Assembly (NCBI GenBank): GCA_019419585.1
Contig: DXZQ01000024.1
Coordinates: forward strand, 1-45,087
Source: Collinsella sp.
GTDB lineage: Bacteria > Actinomycetota > Coriobacteriia > Coriobacteriales > Coriobacteriaceae
Direction: 5' to 3'
Length of the DNA: 45,087 nt
The notes under the pieces are model-generated. The model was not told the origin of the DNA, made no database searches, and saw nothing but the letters and a program-made list of their open reading frames with translations. Shown here one piece after another: positions 32,863 through 39,750 of the stretch (positions are counted from its first letter, which is position 1; each line of letters opens with the position of its first letter). A program made the translations under genes and the position numbers.

Positions 32863-34290
32863 TTAGGCCTCGACGGTATCCAGGTCAAAGCCAAAGTAGC
32901 GGACCGCGTTGTTGTAGCTAATGTCGCGCACGATGGCTCCCAGCAGCTCCATGTCGGCCGGATACTTGCCCCGCTCGACCCACTCGCCGATCACGCCGCA
33001 CAGCACGCGACGGAAGTACTCGTGACGCGGGTAGGACAGGAAGGAGCGGGAATCGGTAAGCATGCCCACAAAGTTGCCCAGCACACCCTCGTTAGCCAGA
33101 GCCGTGAGCTGCTCGCGCATACCGACCTCGTTGTCGTTGAACCACCAGGCAGAGCCGTTCTGGATCTTGCCGGCGGTCGGAGCCTCCTGGAAGCAGCCCA
33201 TCACGGTATCGATCATGGTGTTGTCGATGGGGTTCAGGCTGTACAGGATGGTCTTGGGCAGACCCGTGGACTCCTGGATGGAGTTGAGGAAATCGGCCAG
33301 CTGGTCGGACGGCGTGTAGTTGGAGATGCAGTCGTAGCCGGTGTCGGGACCGAGCTTGGCGAACATAGCGCGGTTGTTGTCACGCTTGCAGCCAAAGTGC
33401 AGCTGCATGGCCCAGCCAAGGCGGACATACTCGCCGGCGACGAACTGCATAAAGGCCGTCTTGTACTTGAGGACCTCGTCCTCGGCAAGCGGCTCGGCGG
33501 CAAGGCCCTTGGCAAAGATAGTCTCGATCTCGTCGGCGGTAGCCGGAACGTACATAACGTAGTCGAGCGCGTGGTCGGAAGCGCGGCAGCCCAGCTCGTG
33601 GGCAACGTCGTAGCGCTTGGAGATGGCGGCCTTCATGCCCTCGAAGTCGCTGATCTCAACGCCAGCAACCTCGGAGAGATGCTTGCAGTAGTCGGCGAAC
33701 TCCTGGCCACGCTCGATGCGCAGGGCGGCATCGGGGCGCATGGCGGGAACGACCTGAACGTCAAAACTGTCGTCGGCGGCAATCTTCTTGTGCCACTCAA
33801 AGCTGTCGGCGGGGTCGTCGGTAGTGCAGATCATGCGGACGTTGGACTGCTTGATGAGGTTGCGGCAGGTAAAGCTGGCCTCGGCGAGCTTGGCGTTGGC
33901 AAGGTCCCAGACCTCCTGAGCGGTTTTGCCGTTCAGGACGCCCTCGTAGCCAAAGTAACGCTTAAGCTCCAGGTGGCTCCACTCAAAGACGGGGTTGCCC
34001 ACGCAGCGGCCCAGGGTCTCGGCCCACTTCTGGAACTTCTCGCGAGCAGGGGCATCGCCGGTAATGAAGCGCTCGTCGACGCCGTTGGCACGCATTAGGC
34101 GCCACTTGTAGTGGTCGCCGCCCAGCCAAACCTCGGTGATGTTCTCAAAACGCTTGTCGTCCCAGATCTCCTTGGGAGAAATGTGGCAGTGGTAGTCAAC
34201 GATGGGCATACCCTCGGCAAAGTTGTGGAACAGCTCCTCACCGGTTTTGGTGCTCAGCAGGAAATCCTGATCGTCCATGAAGTTTTTCAT
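32863..34290 (-). CDS. uxaC: uronate isomerase
   Basis: Converts D-galacturonate to D-tagaturonate and glucuronate to fructuronate. The 475-residue protein is full length for UxaC, an amidohydrolase-fold enzyme. Visible parts are the metal-binding PIVDYHCHISPKEI at about residue 30, MICTTDDPADSFEWHKKI, FGCKRDNN, and the end SYPRHEYFRRVLCGVIGEW with AVRYFGF. AAAGGGG before ATG 34290 sets the start, so the frame beyond it, which crosses an operator, is not used. It is first in the uxaC-uxaB-uxaA operon and has two uronate operators around its promoter. Confidence 0.96.
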   Translation of the reverse strand: MKNFMDDQDFLLSTKTGEELFHNFAEGMPIVDYHCHISPKEIWDDKRFENITEVWLGGDHYKWRLMRANGVDERFITGDAPAREKFQKWAETLGRCVGNPVFEWSHLELKRYFGYEGVLNGKTAQEVWDLANAKLAEASFTCRNLIKQSNVRMICTTDDPADSFEWHKKIAADDSFDVQVVPAMRPDAALRIERGQEFADYCKHLSEVAGVEISDFEGMKAAISKRYDVAHELGCRASDHALDYVMYVPATADEIETIFAKGLAAEPLAEDEVLKYKTAFMQFVAGEYVRLGWAMQLHFGCKRDNNRAMFAKLGPDTGYDCISNYTPSDQLADFLNSIQESTGLPKTILYSLNPIDNTMIDTVMGCFQEAPTAGKIQNGSAWWFNDNEVGMREQLTALANEGVLGNFVGMLTDSRSFLSYPRHEYFRRVLCGVIGEWVERGKYPADMELLGAIVRDISYNNAVRYFGFDLDTVEA

Positions 34291-34343
34291 CAAACAACCC
34301 CTTTGTTGGCGGAGCGGGCGCACGATGCGCTCGTTATCCTCTA

Positions 34344-34395
34344 GGTGAACGTTCACTATAGTAGTCCATTTCGACTTGAAAGGTGAACGTTCACC
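34344..34395 (-). promoter_or_regulatory. uxaC promoter with two uronate operators
   Basis: GGTGAACGTTCACT (34344-34357) and the perfect palindrome GGTGAACGTTCACC (34382-34395) are 38 bp apart. Between them lies the minus-strand -10 TACTAT (complement of 34358-34363). TTCACC inside the upstream box acts as -35 with an 18-bp spacer. The boxes thus cover -35 and the start region, which suits repression. Confidence 0.8.
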
Positions 34396-34467
34396 TAACC
34401 ATCACGGGGTGAGCGGTTGGTTTTTGGCCCTCAACGGTCGAGCAGGTGCCTTATCCATGCCGGGCGA

Positions 34468-34505
34468 TAAAAAAGATCCGCTGGGGACAGCCCCCCAACG
34501 GATCT
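34468..34505 (-). terminator. terminator of the LacI-type regulator gene
   Basis: The arms AGATCCGCTGGGG (34474-34486) and CCCCAACGGATCT (34493-34505) pair with one wobble. On the minus strand TTTTTT follows. It lies 24 bp after the stop codon. Confidence 0.92.
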
Positions 34506-34528
34506 CTTACATCGATAACCCGGGTTGT

Positions 34529-35608
34529 CTAGATTCCCGCCAGCTTGCAATACCGGTCGACGTTGCTGGCAAACACCATCTCCACAGCACCCTTCTGCAC
34601 GGGCTCCTCCGGAGTTTTACCCCACAGCAGATACTCGCCCAAGGTCTTGGCGCCACGGTAGGCCAGGCTCACCGGGTCCTTATAGACAATATTGGTAAAG
34701 ATGCCACGGCGCAAGGCCAAGGCGCTCTCGGGGAACAGGTCGTTTCCGATTACCATGACCTTGCCGGCCTTGCTGCTTGAAACAAGCGCGTCGGCGACTA
34801 CCTCGGAACCAACGGCAAAAACGCTACAGATGAGCTCGGGAGCATCCGGCGCACTCAAGCGCTGCTCAAGCTCGCGCTCGAGCTGTTTGACTTGCGCATG
34901 GGCGCCGGCAAGGTCCTCAACCCGCCATGGAATATCGTGCTCGCGCAGGTAATTATGAAAGGCGCGGGCGGTCAGGTAGTGTGAGTCGGTATAGGGATCG
35001 CCCGCCAACAGAAGCACGCGGGCGTCAGCCCCAGAAGCGTGGACCAGGTTAGCCGCCTGCTCTGCCATAAGGCTGCCCGCCGCGGAATAGTCCGCCAGAC
35101 TGGCACCCAGGCGATCGAGGTGCGGTCGGTCGCCGTCGACGAGCTCAATCGCCACGCCCGCCTCGGCAATCTGCCTCAAAAGCTCGGTCGCGCGGTCATC
35201 GCCCGGAACATAGGCAAGCAGGCCGTCAATCTTCTCGCCTACCTGCAGACGCTCATCGATCTGCTCGAGCGCATCGGCGTAGCCGCCCACGCCAAATTCT
35301 ACGCGCTCAACCGTAATGCCCTGATCGATGACCTCCTGCTCAAAGCGGTTGCAGCCTTCCCAAAGGTAACGGAAAAAGTACGCCCCCTCGCGCGATGCGC
35401 GGGGCAGGCAAAACACCAGGTTGATATCCTTGCGGCGCAGGCTCGAGGCACTCGTATTGCGATGGTAACCCATGGCCTCGGCCTTAGCATTCACCTTGGA
35501 GCGCACGGATTCGCTCACGCCGGCCTTACCCGTCAGGGCCTTGTGCACGGTATTGATGGAAACGCCAAGCTCGGCGGCTATGTCCTTCATGGTTACGCGA
35601 GCGCTCAT
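34529..35608 (-). CDS. LacI-family regulator, probable repressor of the uronate regulon
   Basis: A 359-residue repressor with the N-terminal LacI helix-turn-helix (TMKDIAAELGVSINTVHKAL) and hinge (RNTSASSLRRKDINLVF), and a sugar-binding sensor domain of the type-1 periplasmic fold. It lies next to uxaC. The palindrome found before uxaC, the transporter, GH105 and kduD (GGTGAACGTTCACC, central CG) has exactly the form LacI proteins bind, so this is the best candidate ligand. GGAGTAA precedes ATG 35608. A related GGTAACGATACC at 35650-35661, upstream of its own start, may serve autoregulation. The inducer is unknown. Confidence 0.9.
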   Translation of the reverse strand: MSARVTMKDIAAELGVSINTVHKALTGKAGVSESVRSKVNAKAEAMGYHRNTSASSLRRKDINLVFCLPRASREGAYFFRYLWEGCNRFEQEVIDQGITVERVEFGVGGYADALEQIDERLQVGEKIDGLLAYVPGDDRATELLRQIAEAGVAIELVDGDRPHLDRLGASLADYSAAGSLMAEQAANLVHASGADARVLLLAGDPYTDSHYLTARAFHNYLREHDIPWRVEDLAGAHAQVKQLERELEQRLSAPDAPELICSVFAVGSEVVADALVSSSKAGKVMVIGNDLFPESALALRRGIFTNIVYKDPVSLAYRGAKTLGEYLLWGKTPEEPVQKGAVEMVFASNVDRYCKLAGI

Positions 35609-35707
35609 GGGGTTACTCCGTTATAGATAAGTTGCCAATTAACAGTACAGGTAACGATACCCCAAAATCACTCTTCAACTCGCCGCGCTCGCCGCCAAAT
35701 GTGCAAA

Positions 35708-35737
35708 GCGCTCCGCGAACGGATGCTCGCGGAGCGC
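35708..35737 (-). terminator. terminator of the FeoB-associated gene
   Basis: GCGCTCCGCGA (35708-35718) and TCGCGGAGCGC (35727-35737) form a perfect 11-bp stem with an 8-nt loop. On the minus strand TTTGCACATTT follows. It is about 16 bp after the stop codon. Confidence 0.75.
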
Positions 35738-35752
35738 CTGGATGCCTGGACC

Positions 35753-35953
35753 TTATTTGATACCGCGACCCAAGTCTTCGGCAATTTTGTCCACGCCCTT
35801 AAGTGCGGCGCAGGTTTTTTTGTTGGAACAATGTCCCGTGCAAACGCCGCCCTGAGCGCAGTCGGCGCAGGTGCCCTTGCGATAAATGCGCACGCACACG
35901 GCGACAAACGCAATGCCGATAACAGCCAGTACAACAATATCGATAGGTGCCAT
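35753..35953 (-). CDS. FeoB-associated Cys-rich membrane protein
   Basis: A 66-residue protein with one N-terminal helix (about 4-22) followed by a basic turn and a cysteine cluster, CADCAQGGVCTGHCSNKKTC, five cysteines within 20 residues. This is the FeoB-associated Cys-rich family, thought to help iron handling at the FeoB channel, with the exact role not settled. AGAGGAGG before ATG 35953 sets the start. It lies behind feoB on the same strand, 175 bp away and beyond a terminator, so it probably depends on read-through or a promoter of its own. Confidence 0.88.
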   Translation of the reverse strand: MAPIDIVVLAVIGIAFVAVCVRIYRKGTCADCAQGGVCTGHCSNKKTCAALKGVDKIAEDLGRGIK

Positions 35954-36065
35954 AGCAAGCCTCCTCTAGTTAACCACCACTTACTTTACCCCATTCTCCA
36001 CCTGCCAAAAAGGGACAGGTTTATTTTGGTCGGTTTTATCTGCGGAAACGCCACATCTCCCTCAC

Positions 36066-36099
36066 CAAAAAGCCCGAGTGTCGCTGGGACACCCGGGCT
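36066..36099 (-). terminator. terminator of feoB
   Basis: AGCCCG/CGGGCT and GTGTC/GACAC arms (36071-36099) form an 11-bp hairpin with one mismatch. On the minus strand TTTTT follows. It lies about 30 bp after the feoB stop codon. Confidence 0.9.
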
Positions 36100-36128
36100 C
36101 GTGGAAAGGGGCTAATCCTTATTCGGAC

Positions 36129-38456
36129 TTAAGCGGAAACTGCGGCGGAAGCAGTGTTGGTCTCGTCCTCGTCGGTCCATGCATACTTGGGCATGGGACG
36201 GAAGATCTGGAAGAGCATCGCAACCAGCAGCACGATGGCTACAATCGTCCAAATACCAAACTGGCCCAACACAAACAGGTTGTAGAACTGGTTGATGAAC
36301 AGGCCGATGACCCAAGCAAAGGCGCACTCGTAGCCGATGGCGATAGCGGTCCACTTGCCGGAATCCATCTGGTTGCGGATGGTGCCCATGGCTGCGAAGC
36401 ACGGAGCGCACAGCAGGTTGAAGGCACCAAAGGCCACGCAAGCACCCATGGTGGGGAACATGCCCGCAAACGCGGTCCACAGGCTCGGGTCGGTCTCGCC
36501 AGCATCGGCGACGGAGAGCAGCGAGCCGGCGGTAGCGACGACATTCTCCTTAGCCACGAGGCCGGAGACGGTCAGCGCAGTGGTCTGCCAGGTGCTAAAG
36601 CCGAGCGGGGCGAAGATCCAAGCGACCAGGTTGCCGAGCATGGCGAGCACGGAGTAATCCATGAACTCCTCGGGGATGCCGTCCATCGCAGGCAGGAAGC
36701 CAAAGGAACCGTTGTAGCTGCCAAAGTTGGAGAGGAACCAAACGACGACGGTGGACGCGAAGATGACCGTACCGGCCTTCTTGATAAAGGCCCAGCAGCG
36801 CTCCCACACGTGCAGCGCCCAAGAACGGATCGCCGGGAAGTGGTAGGCAGGAAGCTCCATAACAAACGGCGTCGGGCGACCGGCGAAGAGCTTGGTCTTC
36901 TTGAGCATGAGGCCCGAAGCAATGACGGCAAAGACGCCCAGGAAGTAGAAGAGCGGGCTGATCCACGCGGCGGTGGTCGAAGAATCGCCGATGATGGAAC
37001 CCATGAGCAGGGCGATGATCGGCAGCTTGGCACCGCAGGGAATAAACGTGGTGGTCATGACCGTCATGCGGCGGTCCTTCTCGTTCTCGATGGTCTTGGT
37101 GGCCATGACGCCGGGGACGCCGCAGCCCGAGGACACGAGCATGGGGATAAAGGACTTACCGGACAGGCCAAAGCGGCGGAACACGCGGTCCATGATAAAG
37201 GCGACGCGGGCCATGTAGCCGCAGTCCTCCAGGAAGGACAGCATCACAAAGAGCAGGAACATCTGCGGGACGAAGCCGAAGATGGCGCCCAGGCCGCCGA
37301 CGATGCCGTCGCAGACCAGCGAATCGACCAGGCCGCCGTCCTCGGTGCCGCCCGCCACAAGGGCGTCGTGCACCATGGTGGTGATACCCGGGACATAAGG
37401 GCCGTACTGCGCCGGGTCGACCGAGTCGGCGTTGTCGCCCGCAGCCTCGACAGCTGCGTCATAGGCGTCACGACCCTGACCGAGCACGTACCAGCCGTCG
37501 GTGCCGAAGAGTTGGTCGTTGGTGAAGTCAGTCACCGTGCCGCCGAGGGTAGAAACGGCGATGTAGTACACGCAGAACATGATCACGACGAAGATCGGCA
37601 GACCGAGGATGCGGTTGGTAACCACACGGTCGATCTTCTCGGAAGTGCTCATCTTGGCCGGAGCCTTGGTGAGGCACTCGTCGATGATGTGGGCAATCAC
37701 GCCGTAGCGCTCGCCGGTAATGATGGACTCGGCGTCGTCGTCGCAATCCTGCTCGCACTGGGCGACCAGCTGCTCGACGCGAGCGGCCTTCTCCTTGGTG
37801 AGGTTGATGAGCTTGCAGGCGTCCGCGTCGCGCTCGAACAGCTTGACGGCGTAGTAGCGACGCTTGTTGGCGGGAACGCTCGCCGGCAGGTTGTTCTCGA
37901 TATGGTCCAGAACGTCCTCGATGGAGGAATCGAACTTGTGCTCCGGCACGTCGGCCTTGGCAGCAGCGGACTTCTTGACCTGCTCAAAGAGTTCGGTGAC
38001 GCCCTTGTTCTTAAGGGCCGAGATCATAACGACCGGGCAGCCGAGCTTCTTCTCGAGCTTCTCGGTGTCGATCTTGTCGCCGTTCTTCTCCACGAGGTCG
38101 GCCATGTTGAGGGCAACGACCACGGGCAGGCCCGTCTCGATGACCTGAAGCGCCAGGTAGAGGTTACGCTCCAAGTTGGTGGCGTCCACAACCTGGACGA
38201 CCACGTCGGGCTCGCCGCTCATGAGGTAGTCGCGCGAGCACTGCTCCTCGGGGCTATAGGGGGAAAGCGAGTAGATGCCGGGGAGGTCCGTAATCGTGAC
38301 GCTCTTGTCGCTCTGGAGCTTGGCTTCCTTTTTCTCAACCGTGACGCCCGGCCAGTTGCCAACGTAGCCGTTGGCGCCGGTAATCAGGTTGAAAAGCGTG
38401 GTCTTGCCGCAGTTGGGGTTACCCGCCAGCGCGACATGGATCTGAGAATCCGCCAT
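36129..38456 (-). CDS. feoB: ferrous iron transporter FeoB
   Basis: Takes up Fe(II) through the inner membrane with a GTP-dependent gate. The 775-residue protein has the N-terminal G domain with G1 GNPNCGKTTLFN, switch NGYVGNWPGVTVE, G3 DLPGIYSL and G4 LNMADL, then the helical GDI part. The membrane region has two Gate motifs (SSGCGVPGVMATKTI; MTTTFIPCGAKLPI) and about ten helices. AAGGA before ATG 38456 sets the start. Two feoA genes precede it, so the unit is feoA-feoA-feoB. A DtxR-like box lies in the gap before feoB. Confidence 0.97.
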   Translation of the reverse strand: MADSQIHVALAGNPNCGKTTLFNLITGANGYVGNWPGVTVEKKEAKLQSDKSVTITDLPGIYSLSPYSPEEQCSRDYLMSGEPDVVVQVVDATNLERNLYLALQVIETGLPVVVALNMADLVEKNGDKIDTEKLEKKLGCPVVMISALKNKGVTELFEQVKKSAAAKADVPEHKFDSSIEDVLDHIENNLPASVPANKRRYYAVKLFERDADACKLINLTKEKAARVEQLVAQCEQDCDDDAESIITGERYGVIAHIIDECLTKAPAKMSTSEKIDRVVTNRILGLPIFVVIMFCVYYIAVSTLGGTVTDFTNDQLFGTDGWYVLGQGRDAYDAAVEAAGDNADSVDPAQYGPYVPGITTMVHDALVAGGTEDGGLVDSLVCDGIVGGLGAIFGFVPQMFLLFVMLSFLEDCGYMARVAFIMDRVFRRFGLSGKSFIPMLVSSGCGVPGVMATKTIENEKDRRMTVMTTTFIPCGAKLPIIALLMGSIIGDSSTTAAWISPLFYFLGVFAVIASGLMLKKTKLFAGRPTPFVMELPAYHFPAIRSWALHVWERCWAFIKKAGTVIFASTVVVWFLSNFGSYNGSFGFLPAMDGIPEEFMDYSVLAMLGNLVAWIFAPLGFSTWQTTALTVSGLVAKENVVATAGSLLSVADAGETDPSLWTAFAGMFPTMGACVAFGAFNLLCAPCFAAMGTIRNQMDSGKWTAIAIGYECAFAWVIGLFINQFYNLFVLGQFGIWTIVAIVLLVAMLFQIFRPMPKYAWTDEDETNTASAAVSA

Positions 38457-38527
38457 TCAATCCTTCTTCCTTGTGTGCCCGCGCAGCTTTCTCCGCGCGG
38501 GCTGGATATTGTGCTTCAACGTTGCAT

Positions 38528-38559
38528 TGCAGAGTTAGAAAAACCTAACTTTATCTGCA
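38528..38559 (-). promoter_or_regulatory. possible DtxR/IdeR-like iron box before feoB
   Basis: On the minus strand AGTTAGGTTTTTCTAACT has AGTTAG/CTAACT arms six bases apart and resembles the DtxR consensus (TTAGGTTAGCCTAACCTAA). Outer TGCAGA/TCTGCA arms extend the symmetry. It may give feoB an iron-controlled promoter of its own. Confidence 0.5.
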
Positions 38560-38579
38560 GAAATATTCGCCGCGGGCCC

Positions 38580-38801
38580 TTACTGGACCTCGACGACGGC
38601 AGCCTCCTCCTTGCGGATGGAAAGCTCGTAGCCGCGCACGTTGATCTCGACCGGATCGCCGAGCGGTGCAACCTTTACGACCTTAAACGACGTGCCCTTG
38701 ATGAGCCCCAGGTCCATAAGGTGGCGGCGAAGTGCGCCCTCACCGTGAAGCTTGACGATGGTGGAGCTCTCGCCCACCTTAACGTCACCCAACGTCTTCA
38801 T
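38580..38801 (-). CDS. feoA: FeoA-type SH3-like protein (second copy)
   Basis: A 73-residue SH3-fold protein. Typical parts are the start TLGDVKVGESSTIVKL, RRHLMDLGLIKGTSFKVVKVAPLGDPVEINVRGYELSIRK (read in segments), and a beta-rich end. FeoA binds FeoB on the cytoplasmic side and is needed for transport. It differs clearly from the feoA copy 40 bp upstream; this copy has the more standard DPVEI-RGYELSIR core. AAAGGGGG lies upstream of ATG 38801. It is the second gene of the feo unit. Confidence 0.93.
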   Translation of the reverse strand: MKTLGDVKVGESSTIVKLHGEGALRRHLMDLGLIKGTSFKVVKVAPLGDPVEINVRGYELSIRKEEAAVVEVQ

Positions 38802-38840
38802 ATTCTTTTCCCCCTTTCAGTTTTTGCGGAATGTTGCGAA

Positions 38841-39083
38841 CTAACCGACGGTCATGATGTGCATGGCGACCTTGGAATCGATGCCAAAGCGTGCGCCCAG
38901 CACGGTGACGATGATATTGGCACCACTCGAGCTCACCACGTGAATCTCGTTGCCCTCGACAAAGCCGAGGTCCTTGAGGTGGTGCTTCATGTCCTCATTG
39001 CCCTTTACGCGAGACACGCGCACGGTTTCGCCCGCTTTTACCATCGAAAGCGGCATAGCCGGCATCTGCGGTCCGCAAGACAT
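38841..39083 (-). CDS. feoA: FeoA-type SH3-like protein (first copy)
   Basis: An 80-residue FeoA-domain protein. The N-terminal MSCGPQMPAMPLSMVKAGET is longer than usual and holds a single Cys. The core KHHLKDLGFVEGNEIHVVSS and the final RFGIDSKVAMHIMTVG match the SH3-like fold. Two feoA genes before feoB are common in Actinomycetota and Firmicutes; the proteins may form a mixed complex with FeoB. TAGGAGCT lies before ATG 39083. It is the first gene of the feo operon, just after a promoter framed by long inverted repeats. Confidence 0.92.
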   Translation of the reverse strand: MSCGPQMPAMPLSMVKAGETVRVSRVKGNEDMKHHLKDLGFVEGNEIHVVSSSGANIIVTVLGARFGIDSKVAMHIMTVG

Positions 39084-39126
39084 GAGTGAGCTCCTAACGT
39101 CGGTTCGTCCTCAACATCGACGCAGC

Positions 39127-39180
39127 AAAAGTTAACCACGTCTATGTTCGCTATAGTAAACTAGCACGTGGTTAACTTTT
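39127..39180 (-). promoter_or_regulatory. feo promoter framed by 14-bp inverted repeats
   Basis: AAAAGTTAACCACG (39127-39140) and its exact complement CGTGGTTAACTTTT (39167-39180) frame 26 bp that contain the minus-strand -10-like TACTAT (complement of 39153-39158). Each arm holds GTTAAC. The starts are 40 bp apart. This suggests two sites of an iron-responsive repressor around the promoter. Confidence 0.6.
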
Positions 39181-39224
39181 TGGAAAGGGTCCCTATTCAG
39201 TTTTCGAAAAAGTTTCCCATATGA

Positions 39225-39265
39225 AACAGATGTGACAAAGGGACTGTCCCTTTGTCACATCTGTT
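39225..39265. repeat. 19-bp perfect hairpin after the HPr-like gene
   Basis: The 19-nt arms 39225-39243 and 39247-39265 are exactly complementary around the loop CTG. The core reads GGGACTGTCCC within TGTGACAAA/TTTGTCACA. It begins 4 bp after the HPr-like stop codon on the minus strand, so it may end that gene, although no clean T-run follows. Its perfection suggests a mobile palindromic repeat. Confidence 0.65.
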
Positions 39266-39269
39266 GCGC

Positions 39270-39518
39270 TTAGAGCGAAAGGTTTCTGATCGACGTGACA
39301 CACGAGGCCTCGTCTACGCCCGAAACGCGAAAGACGATGTCCTCGCCACATTCGCCGTAGAGCGCCATGAGGCCCATCACGTCACGGCCGTCGGTATGGC
39401 GGTCGCCGATGCTGACCGACACGTCGCTACGATGCTTGGCAATGATGTCGTAGAGCAGCGCGACCGGGCGGGCGTGCAGTCCCAACGGATCTTTAATCGT
39501 CTTTGTAAACTCGACCAT
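39270..39518 (-). CDS. HPr-like phosphocarrier with Asp at the regulatory site 46
   Basis: An 82-residue HPr of the phosphotransferase system fold. The phospho-accepting His is residue 15 in the standard GLHARPVALL motif, so it can take part in phosphate transfer. The regulatory site, normally KSIMGVMSL with Ser46, reads RDVMGLMAL with Asp exactly at residue 46. ATG 39518 has GGGAGGGG upstream and gives the canonical numbering; ATG 39542 has no site. No enzyme I or EII gene is next to it, so it may serve signalling, as Crh does. It is monocistronic. Confidence 0.88.
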   Translation of the reverse strand: MVEFTKTIKDPLGLHARPVALLYDIIAKHRSDVSVSIGDRHTDGRDVMGLMALYGECGEDIVFRVSGVDEASCVTSIRNLSL

Positions 39519-39691
39519 GTCCCCTCCCGCGGCATCGCTCATTCGGCCGGCAAAACCCAGCCACGTGGTAGTTATTGTAGCGTTAGATGCTTGTCGGGAC
39601 CCGCTAGAAAGCTCATCTCACTCTGGGCGCGAATTCTGGGACGCAGTTTCCGCGACGCCCAGTCAACCTATGCCCTCGCAACGCCCGCGCA

Positions 39692-39727
39692 TAAAAAACG
39701 AGGGAAGGCACACGTCCTTCCCTCGTT
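39692..39727 (-). terminator. terminator of aspS
   Basis: AACGAGGGAAGG (39697-39708) and CCTTCCCTCGTT (39716-39727) form a perfect 12-bp stem. On the minus strand TTTTTT follows. It lies 24 bp after the aspS stop codon. Confidence 0.95.
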
Positions 39728-39750
39728 GCAAGCAATAGGTAGCTGCTCGC

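Noticed and set aside
36078..39089. A 1003-codon open frame on the plus strand
   Set aside because: It is antisense to feoB and both feoA genes, has no ribosome site or domain, and arises from GC-rich codon bias. The minus-strand proteins have all family motifs.
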